This document shows positions 26,946 through 34,468 of a DNA stretch of 64,000 nt, piece by piece. The first letter of the stretch is position 1. Every line of letters starts with the position of its first letter. Made by a program: the position numbers and the translations under genes. The stretch spans positions 620,001 through 684,000 of the forward strand of contig JAYQTK010000002.1 of NCBI GenBank assembly GCA_038147335.1, read 5' to 3'. The DNA comes from Marisimplicoccus sp038147335. Its GTDB lineage: Bacteria > Bacteroidota > Bacteroidia > Flavobacteriales > Flavobacteriaceae. The notes beneath the pieces are model-generated. The model saw only the letters and a list, made by a program, of their open reading frames with translations. It was not told where the DNA came from and searched no databases.

Positions 26946-28598
26946 CTATTTCTTCCAACCGTCTCTTAACCCTACTGTTTTGTTAAACTCTAGGGTTTTT
27001 TTATTGTTAGTTCTAACGAAATATCCTGATCTTTGAAACTGGAAATGGTCTCCGTCTTTTGCGCTAGCAAGATAAGGCTCTACTTTTGCAGTTTTTATTT
27101 CTAAGGAGTTTTCGTTAACCTCGCTTAAAAGATCTTGAGATTTTCCTGGCTCAGGAACTTTAAAAAGTCTATCGTAAATGTTTATAGTTGCTTCTACAGC
27201 TGTTTCTGCAGAAACCCAATGAATTGTTGCCTTTACCTTTCTATTGCTCTCTTCTGTATTTGATCCGCTTTTACTTTTTTCATCATACTCACACTCGACT
27301 TCTGTAATTTGACCTTTTTCGTTTTTAATGATGTTTTTTGCTTTAATTATATATGCGTTTTTAAGCCTTACTTCCTCTCCTGGTGAGAGCCTAAAAAACC
27401 CTTCTTCTGGATTTTCTTGAAAATCTTCTCTTTCGATGTAAATGTTCTTTGAAAACAAAATCTCTCTTTTTCCTTGACCGGGCTTTTGGGGGTTTATGTC
27501 GAAGTTTACACTCTCCTCTTTATTTTCGTTGTAGTTTATAATTGAGATTTTTAAAGGGTCTAAAACAGCCATAGCTCTTGGCGCCTCTTCATTCAGGTGT
27601 GTCCTTACACAAAACTCTAATAAAGAAACATCAATTACGTTTTCTCTTTTTGAAATTCCAACTGTTAAAGCAAATGATTTTAAAGATTCTGGGGTATAAC
27701 CCCTGTTTCTTAAACCAGAAATTGTTGGCATTCTTGGGTCGTCCCAACCATCAACAACCCCTTCTTCTACTAGTTTTGCAAGGTTCCGTTTGCTTGTTAT
27801 GGTATAAGAAAGGTTAAGCCTTGAAAACTCTCTTTGCTTTGGCCTAATTCCCTTTAAAGGACTAATGGAGTCTAGAAACCAATCGTAGAGCTCGCGGTGA
27901 GGCTCAAACTCAAGAGTACATAGTGAGTGAGACACTTGTTCTATGTAGTCAGACTCTCCGTGTGTCCAATCATACATGGGGTATATCTTCCAGGCGTCTC
28001 CTGTTCTATGGTGTTTTGCCTCCATTGCTCTGTAAACAACCGGGTCTCTCATTAACATGTTTGGTGAAGACATGTTAATTTTTGCTCTTAATACGTGTTC
28101 TCCTTGTTTGTGGTCTCCATTGTGCATTTCTTTAAAGATCTTAAGGCTTTCTTCTTTGTCCCTGTCTCTATAGGGGCTTGCTTTACCATCTTTTGTGGGA
28201 GTCCCTTTTTGGTTTGCTATTTCCTCTGATGACTGCGAGTCAATGTAGGCAAGATCTTTTTCTATAAGAACAATTGCCCAATTATAAAGCTGTTCAAAAT
28301 AATCAGAAGCATAGCACTCTTTATTCCACTTATATCCTAGCCAAAGAATATCGTTTTTGATAGCGTCAACATACTCTTTCGCTTCTTTTTCTGGGTTTGT
28401 GTCATCAAACCTGAGGTTTACTGGGGCTCCATATTTTTCTCCAAGATTAAAATTTAAACAGATTGCTTTAAGGTGGCCGATGTGCAGATAGCCGTTTGGC
28501 TCTGGAGGAAACCTAAATCTTAGGTCGTCTTTTTTAAACCCCCTAGAAATATCTCCGTCTATAATTTGCTCTATAAAGTTTGGGCCCTTTTTCTTCAC
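26946..28598 (-). CDS. glnS: Glutaminyl-tRNA synthetase
   Basis: 550 residues. HIGH motif: RFPPEPNGYLHIGHLKAI (~29-46). The KMSKS-equivalent reads TITSKRNLAKLV, and DPRMPTISGLRNRGYTPESL (~290-309) is typical of GlnRS. The C-terminal beta-barrel domains that read the anticodon follow. The start is GTG at 28598, with no in-frame ATG upstream. It diverges from folB. Confidence 0.97.
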   Translation of the reverse strand: MKKKGPNFIEQIIDGDISRGFKKDDLRFRFPPEPNGYLHIGHLKAICLNFNLGEKYGAPVNLRFDDTNPEKEAKEYVDAIKNDILWLGYKWNKECYASDYFEQLYNWAIVLIEKDLAYIDSQSSEEIANQKGTPTKDGKASPYRDRDKEESLKIFKEMHNGDHKQGEHVLRAKINMSSPNMLMRDPVVYRAMEAKHHRTGDAWKIYPMYDWTHGESDYIEQVSHSLCTLEFEPHRELYDWFLDSISPLKGIRPKQREFSRLNLSYTITSKRNLAKLVEEGVVDGWDDPRMPTISGLRNRGYTPESLKSFALTVGISKRENVIDVSLLEFCVRTHLNEEAPRAMAVLDPLKISIINYNENKEESVNFDINPQKPGQGKREILFSKNIYIEREDFQENPEEGFFRLSPGEEVRLKNAYIIKAKNIIKNEKGQITEVECEYDEKSKSGSNTEESNRKVKATIHWVSAETAVEATINIYDRLFKVPEPGKSQDLLSEVNENSLEIKTAKVEPYLASAKDGDHFQFQRSGYFVRTNNKKTLEFNKTVGLRDGWKK

Positions 28599-28661
28599 TT
28601 TGTCAAAGATATTGAAAAGGTTGATAGATTGTTTGCTTGGTTTTATATCTTTGGAAATATT

Positions 28662-29012
28662 TTGTCAAAAATATCTGTAAATAACGCTTGGTTTTATTCC
28701 TTCCACGGATGTCTTAGTGAAGAAACGATTATTGGTGGGGAATATTTGGTTAATGCGTCTGTAGAGTTTGACACCTCGATGGCAGAAACAAATGATAGTC
28801 TTAAAAACACGGTTGACTATGTTGACGTTTACAATGCCATAAAGAAAGAAATGGACACTCCTTCCAAATTATTAGAGGTTGTTATGGAAAGGATTATTTC
28901 TTCCATAAATCAGCTTGACAAAAACATTGTTTCTGTTGATGTGAGTATTAAAAAAATCAACCCTCCTATTGGTGGCTGTGTAGATTCTGTAGAATTAAGA
29001 AAAAAAGTTTAA
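28662..29012 (+). CDS. folB: Dihydroneopterin aldolase
   Basis: About 116 residues from a TTG at 28662. This is the usual FolB length and places the conserved ISVNNAWFYSFHGCLSEE at the N-terminus. A longer frame reaching 28566 would run into the glnS start region and is unlikely. NTVDYVDVYNAIKKEM and the C-terminal NPPIGGCVDSVEL match the family. It converts dihydroneopterin to hydroxymethyl-dihydropterin in folate synthesis. The tRNA-Cys gene follows 26 nt later on the same strand. Confidence 0.88.
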   Translation: MSKISVNNAWFYSFHGCLSEETIIGGEYLVNASVEFDTSMAETNDSLKNTVDYVDVYNAIKKEMDTPSKLLEVVMERIISSINQLDKNIVSVDVSIKKINPPIGGCVDSVELRKKV

Positions 29013-29038
29013 TCTTTTTTCTATTTTTGCACCCTAAA

Positions 29039-29109
29039 GGCATTGTGGCCGAGTGGCTAGGCGGAGCTCTGCAAAAGCTTTTACAGCGGTTCGAATCCGC
29101 TCGATGCCT
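29039..29109 (+). tRNA. tRNA-Cys (anticodon GCA)
   Basis: A full cloverleaf can be folded by eye. The acceptor pairs GGCATTG with CGATGCC (one T-G pair). The anticodon stem GAGCT/AGCTT encloses loop CTGCAAA with GCA at 29071-29073, and the T arm is AGCGG-TTCGAAT-CCGCT. The discriminator base is T, as expected for tRNA-Cys. CCA is not encoded. Its last base overlaps the final base of the convergent rnr stop codon. Confidence 0.95.
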
Positions 29110-31259
29110 CAACTTAGTATTTGGAAGTCTAGTCTTCTTTTTACTTGATCAGCTTTTATTAACATTACCCTTGTTTTGTCACCAAGCTGATATTTTTTTC
29201 CTGTCTTTTCTCCTACAAACTGGTGGTTTTTTTCATCATGAACATAAAAGTCGCCGGGTAAGTCTTTTGCTTTAACCAACCCCTCACATTTATTCTCTAC
29301 AACCTCAACGAACACCCCCCTTGCTGTTACTCCAGAAATAACTGCTTCAAAAATTTTTCCTTCTTTATCTAGCATATATTTAATCTGCATTAGCTTTATA
29401 GAGTCCCTCTCTGCTTTGGTAGCAAGTATTTCCATGTGAGTTGAATGATTACAAAGAGTTTCCAGTTCCTCTGTTTTTATTTTCTCATTTTTCAATTCTG
29501 CCTCTATAAGCCTATGAACCAGAACATCGGGATATCTTCTAATTGGTGAAGTGAAGTGTGTATAGTTGTCAAACGCCAACCCATAATGACCTATGTTTTT
29601 TGTTGTGTACTCTGCCTTGCTCATGCTTCTTATCATTAATGTGTCTATTAGGTTTTGTTCGTTTTTTCCAAATGTGTTTTCAAGGAGTGTGTTTAGGGAA
29701 TCATTAAGGTTGTTCTTTTTTAGATCAAGATTATATCCCAGCCTTTTCACAACCGTTTGCAGGTTTTTTAGCTTTTCTTCATCTGGTTGATCATGTACTC
29801 TAAAAACAAACCTTTCTTTTCCTTTTTTCATTTTTTCTGCCACCTTCCTGTTAGCAAGAAGCATAAACTCTTCTATTAATTTGTTTGCGCTTTTTGCTGT
29901 TTTAAAAACCACTTCTTTAGGGTTGTTTTTTTCGTCTAGTTTAAATTTTATTTCAGACTTATCAAAAATAATTGCTCCGTTGTTTATTCTTTTTTTTCTT
30001 ATTGTTTTCGCAACCTGGTTTAGGGTTGTAACCGCCTCAACTAGGTTGTTTGTTACCTTTTTTTCTTTATTTAAAATTGTTTTTTCTTTAGGAATTATTT
30101 TCTCTTCTGTTTCTATGATGTGTTGAGCTTCTTCATAGGAAAGCCTGTGGTTTGATTCTGTTATTGTTTTACCAAACCACTCTTCCAAAACTTGTCCGTT
30201 TTTTTTCATTATAAAAACTGCTGAAAAAGTTAATTTTTCTTCATTAGGTCTTAGCGAACAGAGGTTGTTTGAAAGCGTTTCTGGCAACATAGGTATAACT
30301 CTATCAACCAAATAAACAGAGGTCGCTCTTTTTTGTGCTTCTTCGTCTATTACGCTGCCTGGTGTAACATAGTGTGAAACGTCTGCTATATGAACTCCTA
30401 TTTCGAAACTTTCCTTGTCAATTTTTTTAAAAGAAATTGCATCATCAAAATCCTTTGCGTCTACAGGGTCTATAGTAAAAGTCATCTCTTTTCTCATGTC
30501 CCTTCTTTTCTTTTCCTCTTCTTTTGATATTTTTTTATCAATTCTTTTTGCCTCTTTTTCTATTTCTTCTTCAAACTCTGGCGACAAACCATACTCATAT
30601 AAAATAGAATAAGCGTCCAGCGAATCACTTTCAAATCCAAATGTTTTTACTATTCTTCCCTCTGGTGAGTTGTTTGATTTTTCCCATTTTTTTATTTCTA
30701 CCGCAACAGTTTCTCCTGTTTTATATCCTTTCATTTCCTCTTTTTCAATAAAGAAGTCTGTGTACATTCTTGCATTCCTTGTGTTTACAAAACCGTAGTC
30801 CTTGTTTTTTTCAAACACTCCCACAAACACTTTTTTGTTTCTTTTTAAAACATTTATAACCTTTCCTTCGTATCTGTTTTTATACTTTTTTTCTCCTACC
30901 AAAACCTCTACTATGTCTCCATGTAGCCCTTTGTTTAGGTGCTTGTTTTCTACCATTACATCTTCATCTAGATCCTCACAAACAACATATCCTCTTCCTG
31001 TTGTTGTTATCTCCAAAACTCCTTCTGCAATTTCTCCTTGAACTGCTGGGGCTACAAACTTTCCTCTTCCAACTTTAATTATTTTTTCTTTTTTTAGCAG
31101 GATGTTTAAAATTTTTATAATGTCATTTCTTCCTTTAGTGTCATTAACACCTAAAGCAAAAGCAATTTGTTTATAATTGAATTCTTTTAGCGTAGGAGAC
31201 GAAATAAGTGTAGTAATTTTCCTTTCTAACCCTTTTTGTTCTTTCTTCTTTTTACTCAT
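29109..31259 (-). CDS. rnr: Ribonuclease R
   Basis: 716 residues with the RNase II/R order: an N-terminal winged-helix and cold-shock region (GRGKFVAPAVQGEIAEG and onward), the catalytic RNB domain with TIDPVDAKDFDDAIS (~262-276; the Asp cluster binds Mg2+) and YTHFTSPIRRYPDVLVHRL (~580-598), and a C-terminal S1 domain (ISGVTARGVFVEVVENKCEG). It is a 3'-5' exoribonuclease that degrades structured RNA. The coding strand is strikingly A-rich at third positions, part of the asymmetry described in the findings. Confidence 0.96.
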   Translation of the reverse strand: MSKKKKEQKGLERKITTLISSPTLKEFNYKQIAFALGVNDTKGRNDIIKILNILLKKEKIIKVGRGKFVAPAVQGEIAEGVLEITTTGRGYVVCEDLDEDVMVENKHLNKGLHGDIVEVLVGEKKYKNRYEGKVINVLKRNKKVFVGVFEKNKDYGFVNTRNARMYTDFFIEKEEMKGYKTGETVAVEIKKWEKSNNSPEGRIVKTFGFESDSLDAYSILYEYGLSPEFEEEIEKEAKRIDKKISKEEEKKRRDMRKEMTFTIDPVDAKDFDDAISFKKIDKESFEIGVHIADVSHYVTPGSVIDEEAQKRATSVYLVDRVIPMLPETLSNNLCSLRPNEEKLTFSAVFIMKKNGQVLEEWFGKTITESNHRLSYEEAQHIIETEEKIIPKEKTILNKEKKVTNNLVEAVTTLNQVAKTIRKKRINNGAIIFDKSEIKFKLDEKNNPKEVVFKTAKSANKLIEEFMLLANRKVAEKMKKGKERFVFRVHDQPDEEKLKNLQTVVKRLGYNLDLKKNNLNDSLNTLLENTFGKNEQNLIDTLMIRSMSKAEYTTKNIGHYGLAFDNYTHFTSPIRRYPDVLVHRLIEAELKNEKIKTEELETLCNHSTHMEILATKAERDSIKLMQIKYMLDKEGKIFEAVISGVTARGVFVEVVENKCEGLVKAKDLPGDFYVHDEKNHQFVGEKTGKKYQLGDKTRVMLIKADQVKRRLDFQILS

Positions 31260-31673
31260 TATAAATTTTATTCAAATATAGTTTTATTAAAACCTCTATC
31301 TTTTTATTACCAATAAACATTTAAACATAATTATTATAGTTTTATCTAAAAATTTAATTAGTTATATATAGTGTGTTAATTTCTTAATAAATGATTGAAA
31401 GAAAAAAGCAATGAACACAAATAAAACAAAGTGAACAATTAATTAACAATCTAAACTATTGATAAACAAAAATTAAAGTGAAAAACAAACAGGTGTTAAC
31501 AACCTAAACAAAAAACAATAAGTTGAAAAAAAATTTAAAAAGAAACAATGAAGACCAGTTAAAAAGTAAAGAAAAAAGTAAATAAATAAAAAAGAAAAAT
31601 AGTTATCAAGAATAAGAAATCAACTATTAACAACATATGAAAAAATAATAAAGGAATTATTAATTTAATAAAC
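31260..31673. other. A-rich gene-free gap at a strand-composition switch; candidate oriC
   Basis: This 414-bp stretch between the diverging rnr and rpiB genes is by far the longest empty gap in the first 40 kb. From ~31385 on, the plus strand is almost all A with some C and G. It contains TTAACAA three times in one orientation (31443, 31496, 31627) and two TTATCAA cores on opposite strands (31457-31465 and 31603-31611), each 7 of 9 to the DnaA box TTATCCACA. No perfect DnaA box, ORF or RNA gene was found. The compositional flip and nearby parS sites make it a plausible origin. Confidence 0.4.
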
Positions 31674-32108
31674 ATGAAAATTGCAATAGGGAACGATCAC
31701 GCAGGAGTAGAGATTAAAGAAAAAATAAAAGAACATCTCACAAAAAAAGGACACACAGTTATCAACAAGGGGTATGATGGAAAAGAGAGCGTAGACTATC
31801 CAGACTATATTCACCCAGTATCAAAAGAAGTAAAAGAAGGAAAAGCAGACATAGGGGTTATAGTTTGCGGAAGCGGAAATGGTGCAGCAATGACAGCAAA
31901 CAAACACAAAGGAATAAGAGCAGCTATTTGCTGGAGTGAAGAAATAGCATCTTTAGCCAAACAGCATAATAACGCAAACATAATAAGCATACCATCAAGA
32001 TTTTTAAGTAGTGATAAAATATTAAACATAGTAGATGTTTTTATTAAAGAGCAGTTTGAGGGAGGAAGACACGAGAGGAGAATAAAAAAAATAGATGAAA
32101 ATGATTGA
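31674..32108 (+). CDS. rpiB: Ribose-5-phosphate isomerase B
   Basis: 144 residues of the RpiB/LacAB family. It begins MKIAIGNDHAGVEIKEKIKEHL, with VDYPDY at ~43-48 and the active-site cysteine loop IVCGSGNGAAMTANK at ~62-76. It interconverts ribose-5-phosphate and ribulose-5-phosphate in the pentose phosphate pathway. By my hand count about 75 codons end in A and about 30 in T, opposite in bias to folB 3 kb to the left. It overlaps the next gene. Confidence 0.95.
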   Translation: MKIAIGNDHAGVEIKEKIKEHLTKKGHTVINKGYDGKESVDYPDYIHPVSKEVKEGKADIGVIVCGSGNGAAMTANKHKGIRAAICWSEEIASLAKQHNNANIISIPSRFLSSDKILNIVDVFIKEQFEGGRHERRIKKIDEND

Positions 32109-32550
32109 GTGGAAAGAACAAAGGTTTTCTGACATAAACACAAAGGAGTTTTATGAAATATTTAAGTTCAGGTGTGAGGTTTTTGTGGTAGAGCAAGAAA
32201 TATTATACAACGATTTTGACTATAAAGACTATAAAGCCATCCATCTATCAGGATTCATAAACAATAAGCTAATGGCATATGCAAGAATTTTCGATAAAGG
32301 AGATTATTACGAAAACAATCCAGGTTTTGGAAGAGTGGCAGTTGAAGAAAAAGAAAGAGGAAACAACTACGGGAAGGAACTGGTAAAAAAATGCATAGAG
32401 GTTTGTAAAAACAACTTCGAAACAAAAGAAATTAAAATTTCTGCGCAAGAGTATTTAGAAAAATTTTATATAGACCTCGGTTTTGAGTTTAGAGGAGAGC
32501 GATATATGGAGGACGGCATCCCTCACTGTGCGATGTATTATAATAAATAA
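32095..32550 (+). CDS. ElaA-like GNAT acetyltransferase
   Basis: 151 residues (149 if the ATG at 32101 is used). The pattern WKEQRFSDINTKEFYEIFKFRCEVFVVEQE with LAYARIF-like MAYARIFDKG and the acetyl-CoA loop FGRVAVEEKERGNNYGKELV (Q/R-x2-G-x-G-like) matches ElaA. The substrate is unknown. It overlaps rpiB by 14 nt, so the two are translated from one message. No Shine-Dalgarno sequence is evident. Confidence 0.88.
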   Translation: MKMIEWKEQRFSDINTKEFYEIFKFRCEVFVVEQEILYNDFDYKDYKAIHLSGFINNKLMAYARIFDKGDYYENNPGFGRVAVEEKERGNNYGKELVKKCIEVCKNNFETKEIKISAQEYLEKFYIDLGFEFRGERYMEDGIPHCAMYYNK

Positions 32551-32551
32551 A

Positions 32552-33301
32552 TTAACCAGACGGTCTTAAGCCCCAGCGTTGTCTTTTAGCAATAGAGGGA
32601 TTACAGGCACTCATAGATAAATCACGAACAATCATAATAGGTTTGAATCCGCCTCCATACCAACCATAATCTGCAGAAGCAGTCAAGCACAAACTAAGAT
32701 CATTCACCTGCTTGATTTCACCATCATCCTCAAAAACAAATTGTTGTTTAGGGTTTTTATCACATTCACGAAGAATTAAACGAGAAGAAGACCCTACACT
32801 TTCCACCTCCATACAGAGATTATAAAAAGGAAGGTTAAATTCGCCTTTACTAATTTTGGAAACATCAAAACCTTGATCAGAGGAAATGCCTCCACTTTCA
32901 AAATCTCCGCCAAGCAAATTACGATTTTGTTCAGAACGACAAGTATGGCCATGTAAAGGCTTATCAAACCCCGTATCATTGTTCTGAGAAGCCTGAGTGT
33001 TAGGTGTACTTGCATTAGGATTACTAGGATCAACAATAGGAGGAGTAGCAGGTCTAGTAATGCTAACATCTATGTGTCTATTTATGTCTAGGCAAACACT
33101 ACTCTTGACTTCTCGTGATGACATATATTGAAGATTTTCAGGATATTCAAAACCAGGATCTAAATTGTTTAACAAAAAAATCTCTGTAATTACAGGATTA
33201 CTCGTTTCAACAACATCTAAATCGCCCCCTTTATCACAAGACAATAGAAAAAACAAAAAGAAACATAAAAACCTCACAAACCTAATATACCAAAAAAACA
33301 T
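32552..33301 (-). CDS. Lipoprotein with a possible ricin-type (beta-trefoil) lectin domain
   Basis: 249 residues. A hydrophobic signal (FLCFFLFFLLSC, lipobox Cys at ~23) is followed by a flexible P/S/N/T-rich linker (~75-110). The last ~90 residues resemble one or two beta-trefoil repeats: YNLCMEVESVGSSSRLILRE, then KQQFVFEDDGEIKQVNDLSLCL and a closing RQRWGLR with QxW spacing. Ricin-type domains bind sugars. It sits between elaA and rnpA as an extra gene in an otherwise conserved housekeeping run. The fold call is tentative. Confidence 0.55.
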   Translation of the reverse strand: MFFWYIRFVRFLCFFLFFLLSCDKGGDLDVVETSNPVITEIFLLNNLDPGFEYPENLQYMSSREVKSSVCLDINRHIDVSITRPATPPIVDPSNPNASTPNTQASQNNDTGFDKPLHGHTCRSEQNRNLLGGDFESGGISSDQGFDVSKISKGEFNLPFYNLCMEVESVGSSSRLILRECDKNPKQQFVFEDDGEIKQVNDLSLCLTASADYGWYGGGFKPIMIVRDLSMSACNPSIAKRQRWGLRPSG

Positions 33302-33303
33302 TA

Positions 33304-33618
33304 TTAATTAAAAAGAGAGCAAACATCTTCGTTAAGGAGATCAAATTCAACAAAAGAAGAGCTGGTGTATATAATCATATACCAACCAAAACCATTGTTT
33401 TTAAAGACACCCTCATTTTTTCTTAATATTTCTCTAAGACGCCTTTTTATTTTGTTTCTATCAACTGCACGAGGAAAAGATTTTTTAGGCACAGACACAA
33501 CATAAAACAATTCATCTGTTTCCTGCTTCAAAAAAACACAACGCACAAATTCAGAAGAAAAGCGGACACCTTTTTCAAAAAGAAAATCAATTTTTTTATT
33601 TCCTTTTAGGGGCTTCAT
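33304..33618 (-). CDS. rnpA: Ribonuclease P protein component
   Basis: 104 residues from the ATG at 33618 (MKPLKGNKKIDFLFEKGVRF). The longer frame to 33663 would start inside the MBL gene, and the shorter start lies 1 nt after that gene's stop. The RNR signature reads RAVDRNKIKRRLREILR (~50-66), which binds the RNase P RNA for tRNA 5'-end processing. It is not next to rpmH, as is normal in Bacteroidota. Confidence 0.93.
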   Translation of the reverse strand: MKPLKGNKKIDFLFEKGVRFSSEFVRCVFLKQETDELFYVVSVPKKSFPRAVDRNKIKRRLREILRKNEGVFKNNGFGWYMIIYTSSSFVEFDLLNEDVCSLFN

Positions 33619-33619
33619 T

Positions 33620-34468
33620 TTAAAAAAGAGCTTTAAGTGTAGAAGACTTGTCAAACCTAACACCTTTCTCAGTTTTCTTTAAAAACACAACCTCATTTAC
33701 AGGGTCGTGCTGAAGAAAGATTAAAGAATCATTTTCTACTAAGTTGTTTAAAATTCTTGTTTTTTCCTCCATTGTAATAAGAGGCCTCACATCATACCCC
33801 ATAAGATAAGGTATAGGAATGTGGCCAGCAGTGGGCACAAGATCTGAAGCAAACAGAATTGTTTTTCCTTTATATTGAACTTTCGGCAAAGCCATTTTTT
33901 CAGTATGACCATCTACCAACAAAAGATCAAAACCAAGCTCAGAACAAAAACCGTCTTCAGTGCTGTCAAAAAGATTTAACTGTCCTGATTCTTTTAACGG
34001 TAAAAGATTTTCCTCTAAAAAAGAAGCTTTTTCTCTGGGGTTGGGGCTAACACTTGCCCACTCCCAATGGCTTTTAGAGCACCAAAACTTTGCGTTTTTA
34101 AAAACAGGAATAATTTTATTACCCTCTCTTTTAGTTGCACCACCACAATGGTCAAAATGAAGGTGTGTGAGGAACACATCTGTAATATCTTCAACATCAA
34201 AACCACAGGAAGCCAAAGAGCTTTCAAGGGTCATGTCTCCAGACCTAGCGTAGTGAGAGAAAAACTTTTCACTTTGTTTATTTCCAAGACCAGCATCTAT
34301 AAGTATAAGTTTTTCACCATCCTCAATTAACAGACAGCGAGCACTCATCTCTATTCTGTTTTGAGAATCAGCGGGGTTAGTTCTTTCCCAAAGCACTTTA
34401 GGAACAACGCCAAACATTGCTCCTCCATCAAGTTTAAAATTACCAGTTTCTATTGAGTGCAGTTTCAT
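33620..34468 (-). CDS. MBL-fold metallo-hydrolase
   Basis: 282 residues. The metallo-beta-lactamase metal motif is HLHFDHCGG (~102-110), with later ligands in VDGHTEKMA and FASDLVPTAGH. The general form resembles quorum-quenching lactonase-like or SoxH-like hydrolases of the family, but the substrate cannot be assigned. It starts on the last base of the lepA stop (TAATG), so it is coupled to lepA, and is followed by rnpA. Confidence 0.88.
   Translation of the reverse strand: MKLHSIETGNFKLDGGAMFGVVPKVLWERTNPADSQNRIEMSARCLLIEDGEKLILIDAGLGNKQSEKFFSHYARSGDMTLESSLASCGFDVEDITDVFLTHLHFDHCGGATKREGNKIIPVFKNAKFWCSKSHWEWASVSPNPREKASFLEENLLPLKESGQLNLFDSTEDGFCSELGFDLLLVDGHTEKMALPKVQYKGKTILFASDLVPTAGHIPIPYLMGYDVRPLITMEEKTRILNNLVENDSLIFLQHDPVNEVVFLKKTEKGVRFDKSSTLKALF

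Noticed and set aside
28566..28661. N-terminal extension of FolB back to 28566
   Set aside because: The extra ~32 residues would overlap the divergent glnS start and are absent from usual FolB proteins of ~118 residues.
29027..29275. A plus-strand open frame over tRNA-Cys and the rnr 3' end
   Set aside because: It is a shadow of the tRNA and of rnr. Its composition mirrors the opposite strand and it has no start context or recognisable domain.
31319..31346. A dif-like sequence (TTTAAACATAA and following bases) at the composition switch
   Set aside because: One arm matches the XerD side at about 9 of 11 bases, but the other arm does not fit and the spacing is wrong. parS sites nearby argue for origin, not terminus.
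31260..31673. Reading the strand-composition flip as the replication terminus
   Set aside because: T/G enrichment on the plus strand to the left first suggested converging forks. Two parS sites within 9 kb, mnmG and the atp operon nearby, and mainly minus-strand genes on the left fit an origin better. It stays open until the whole genome is examined.
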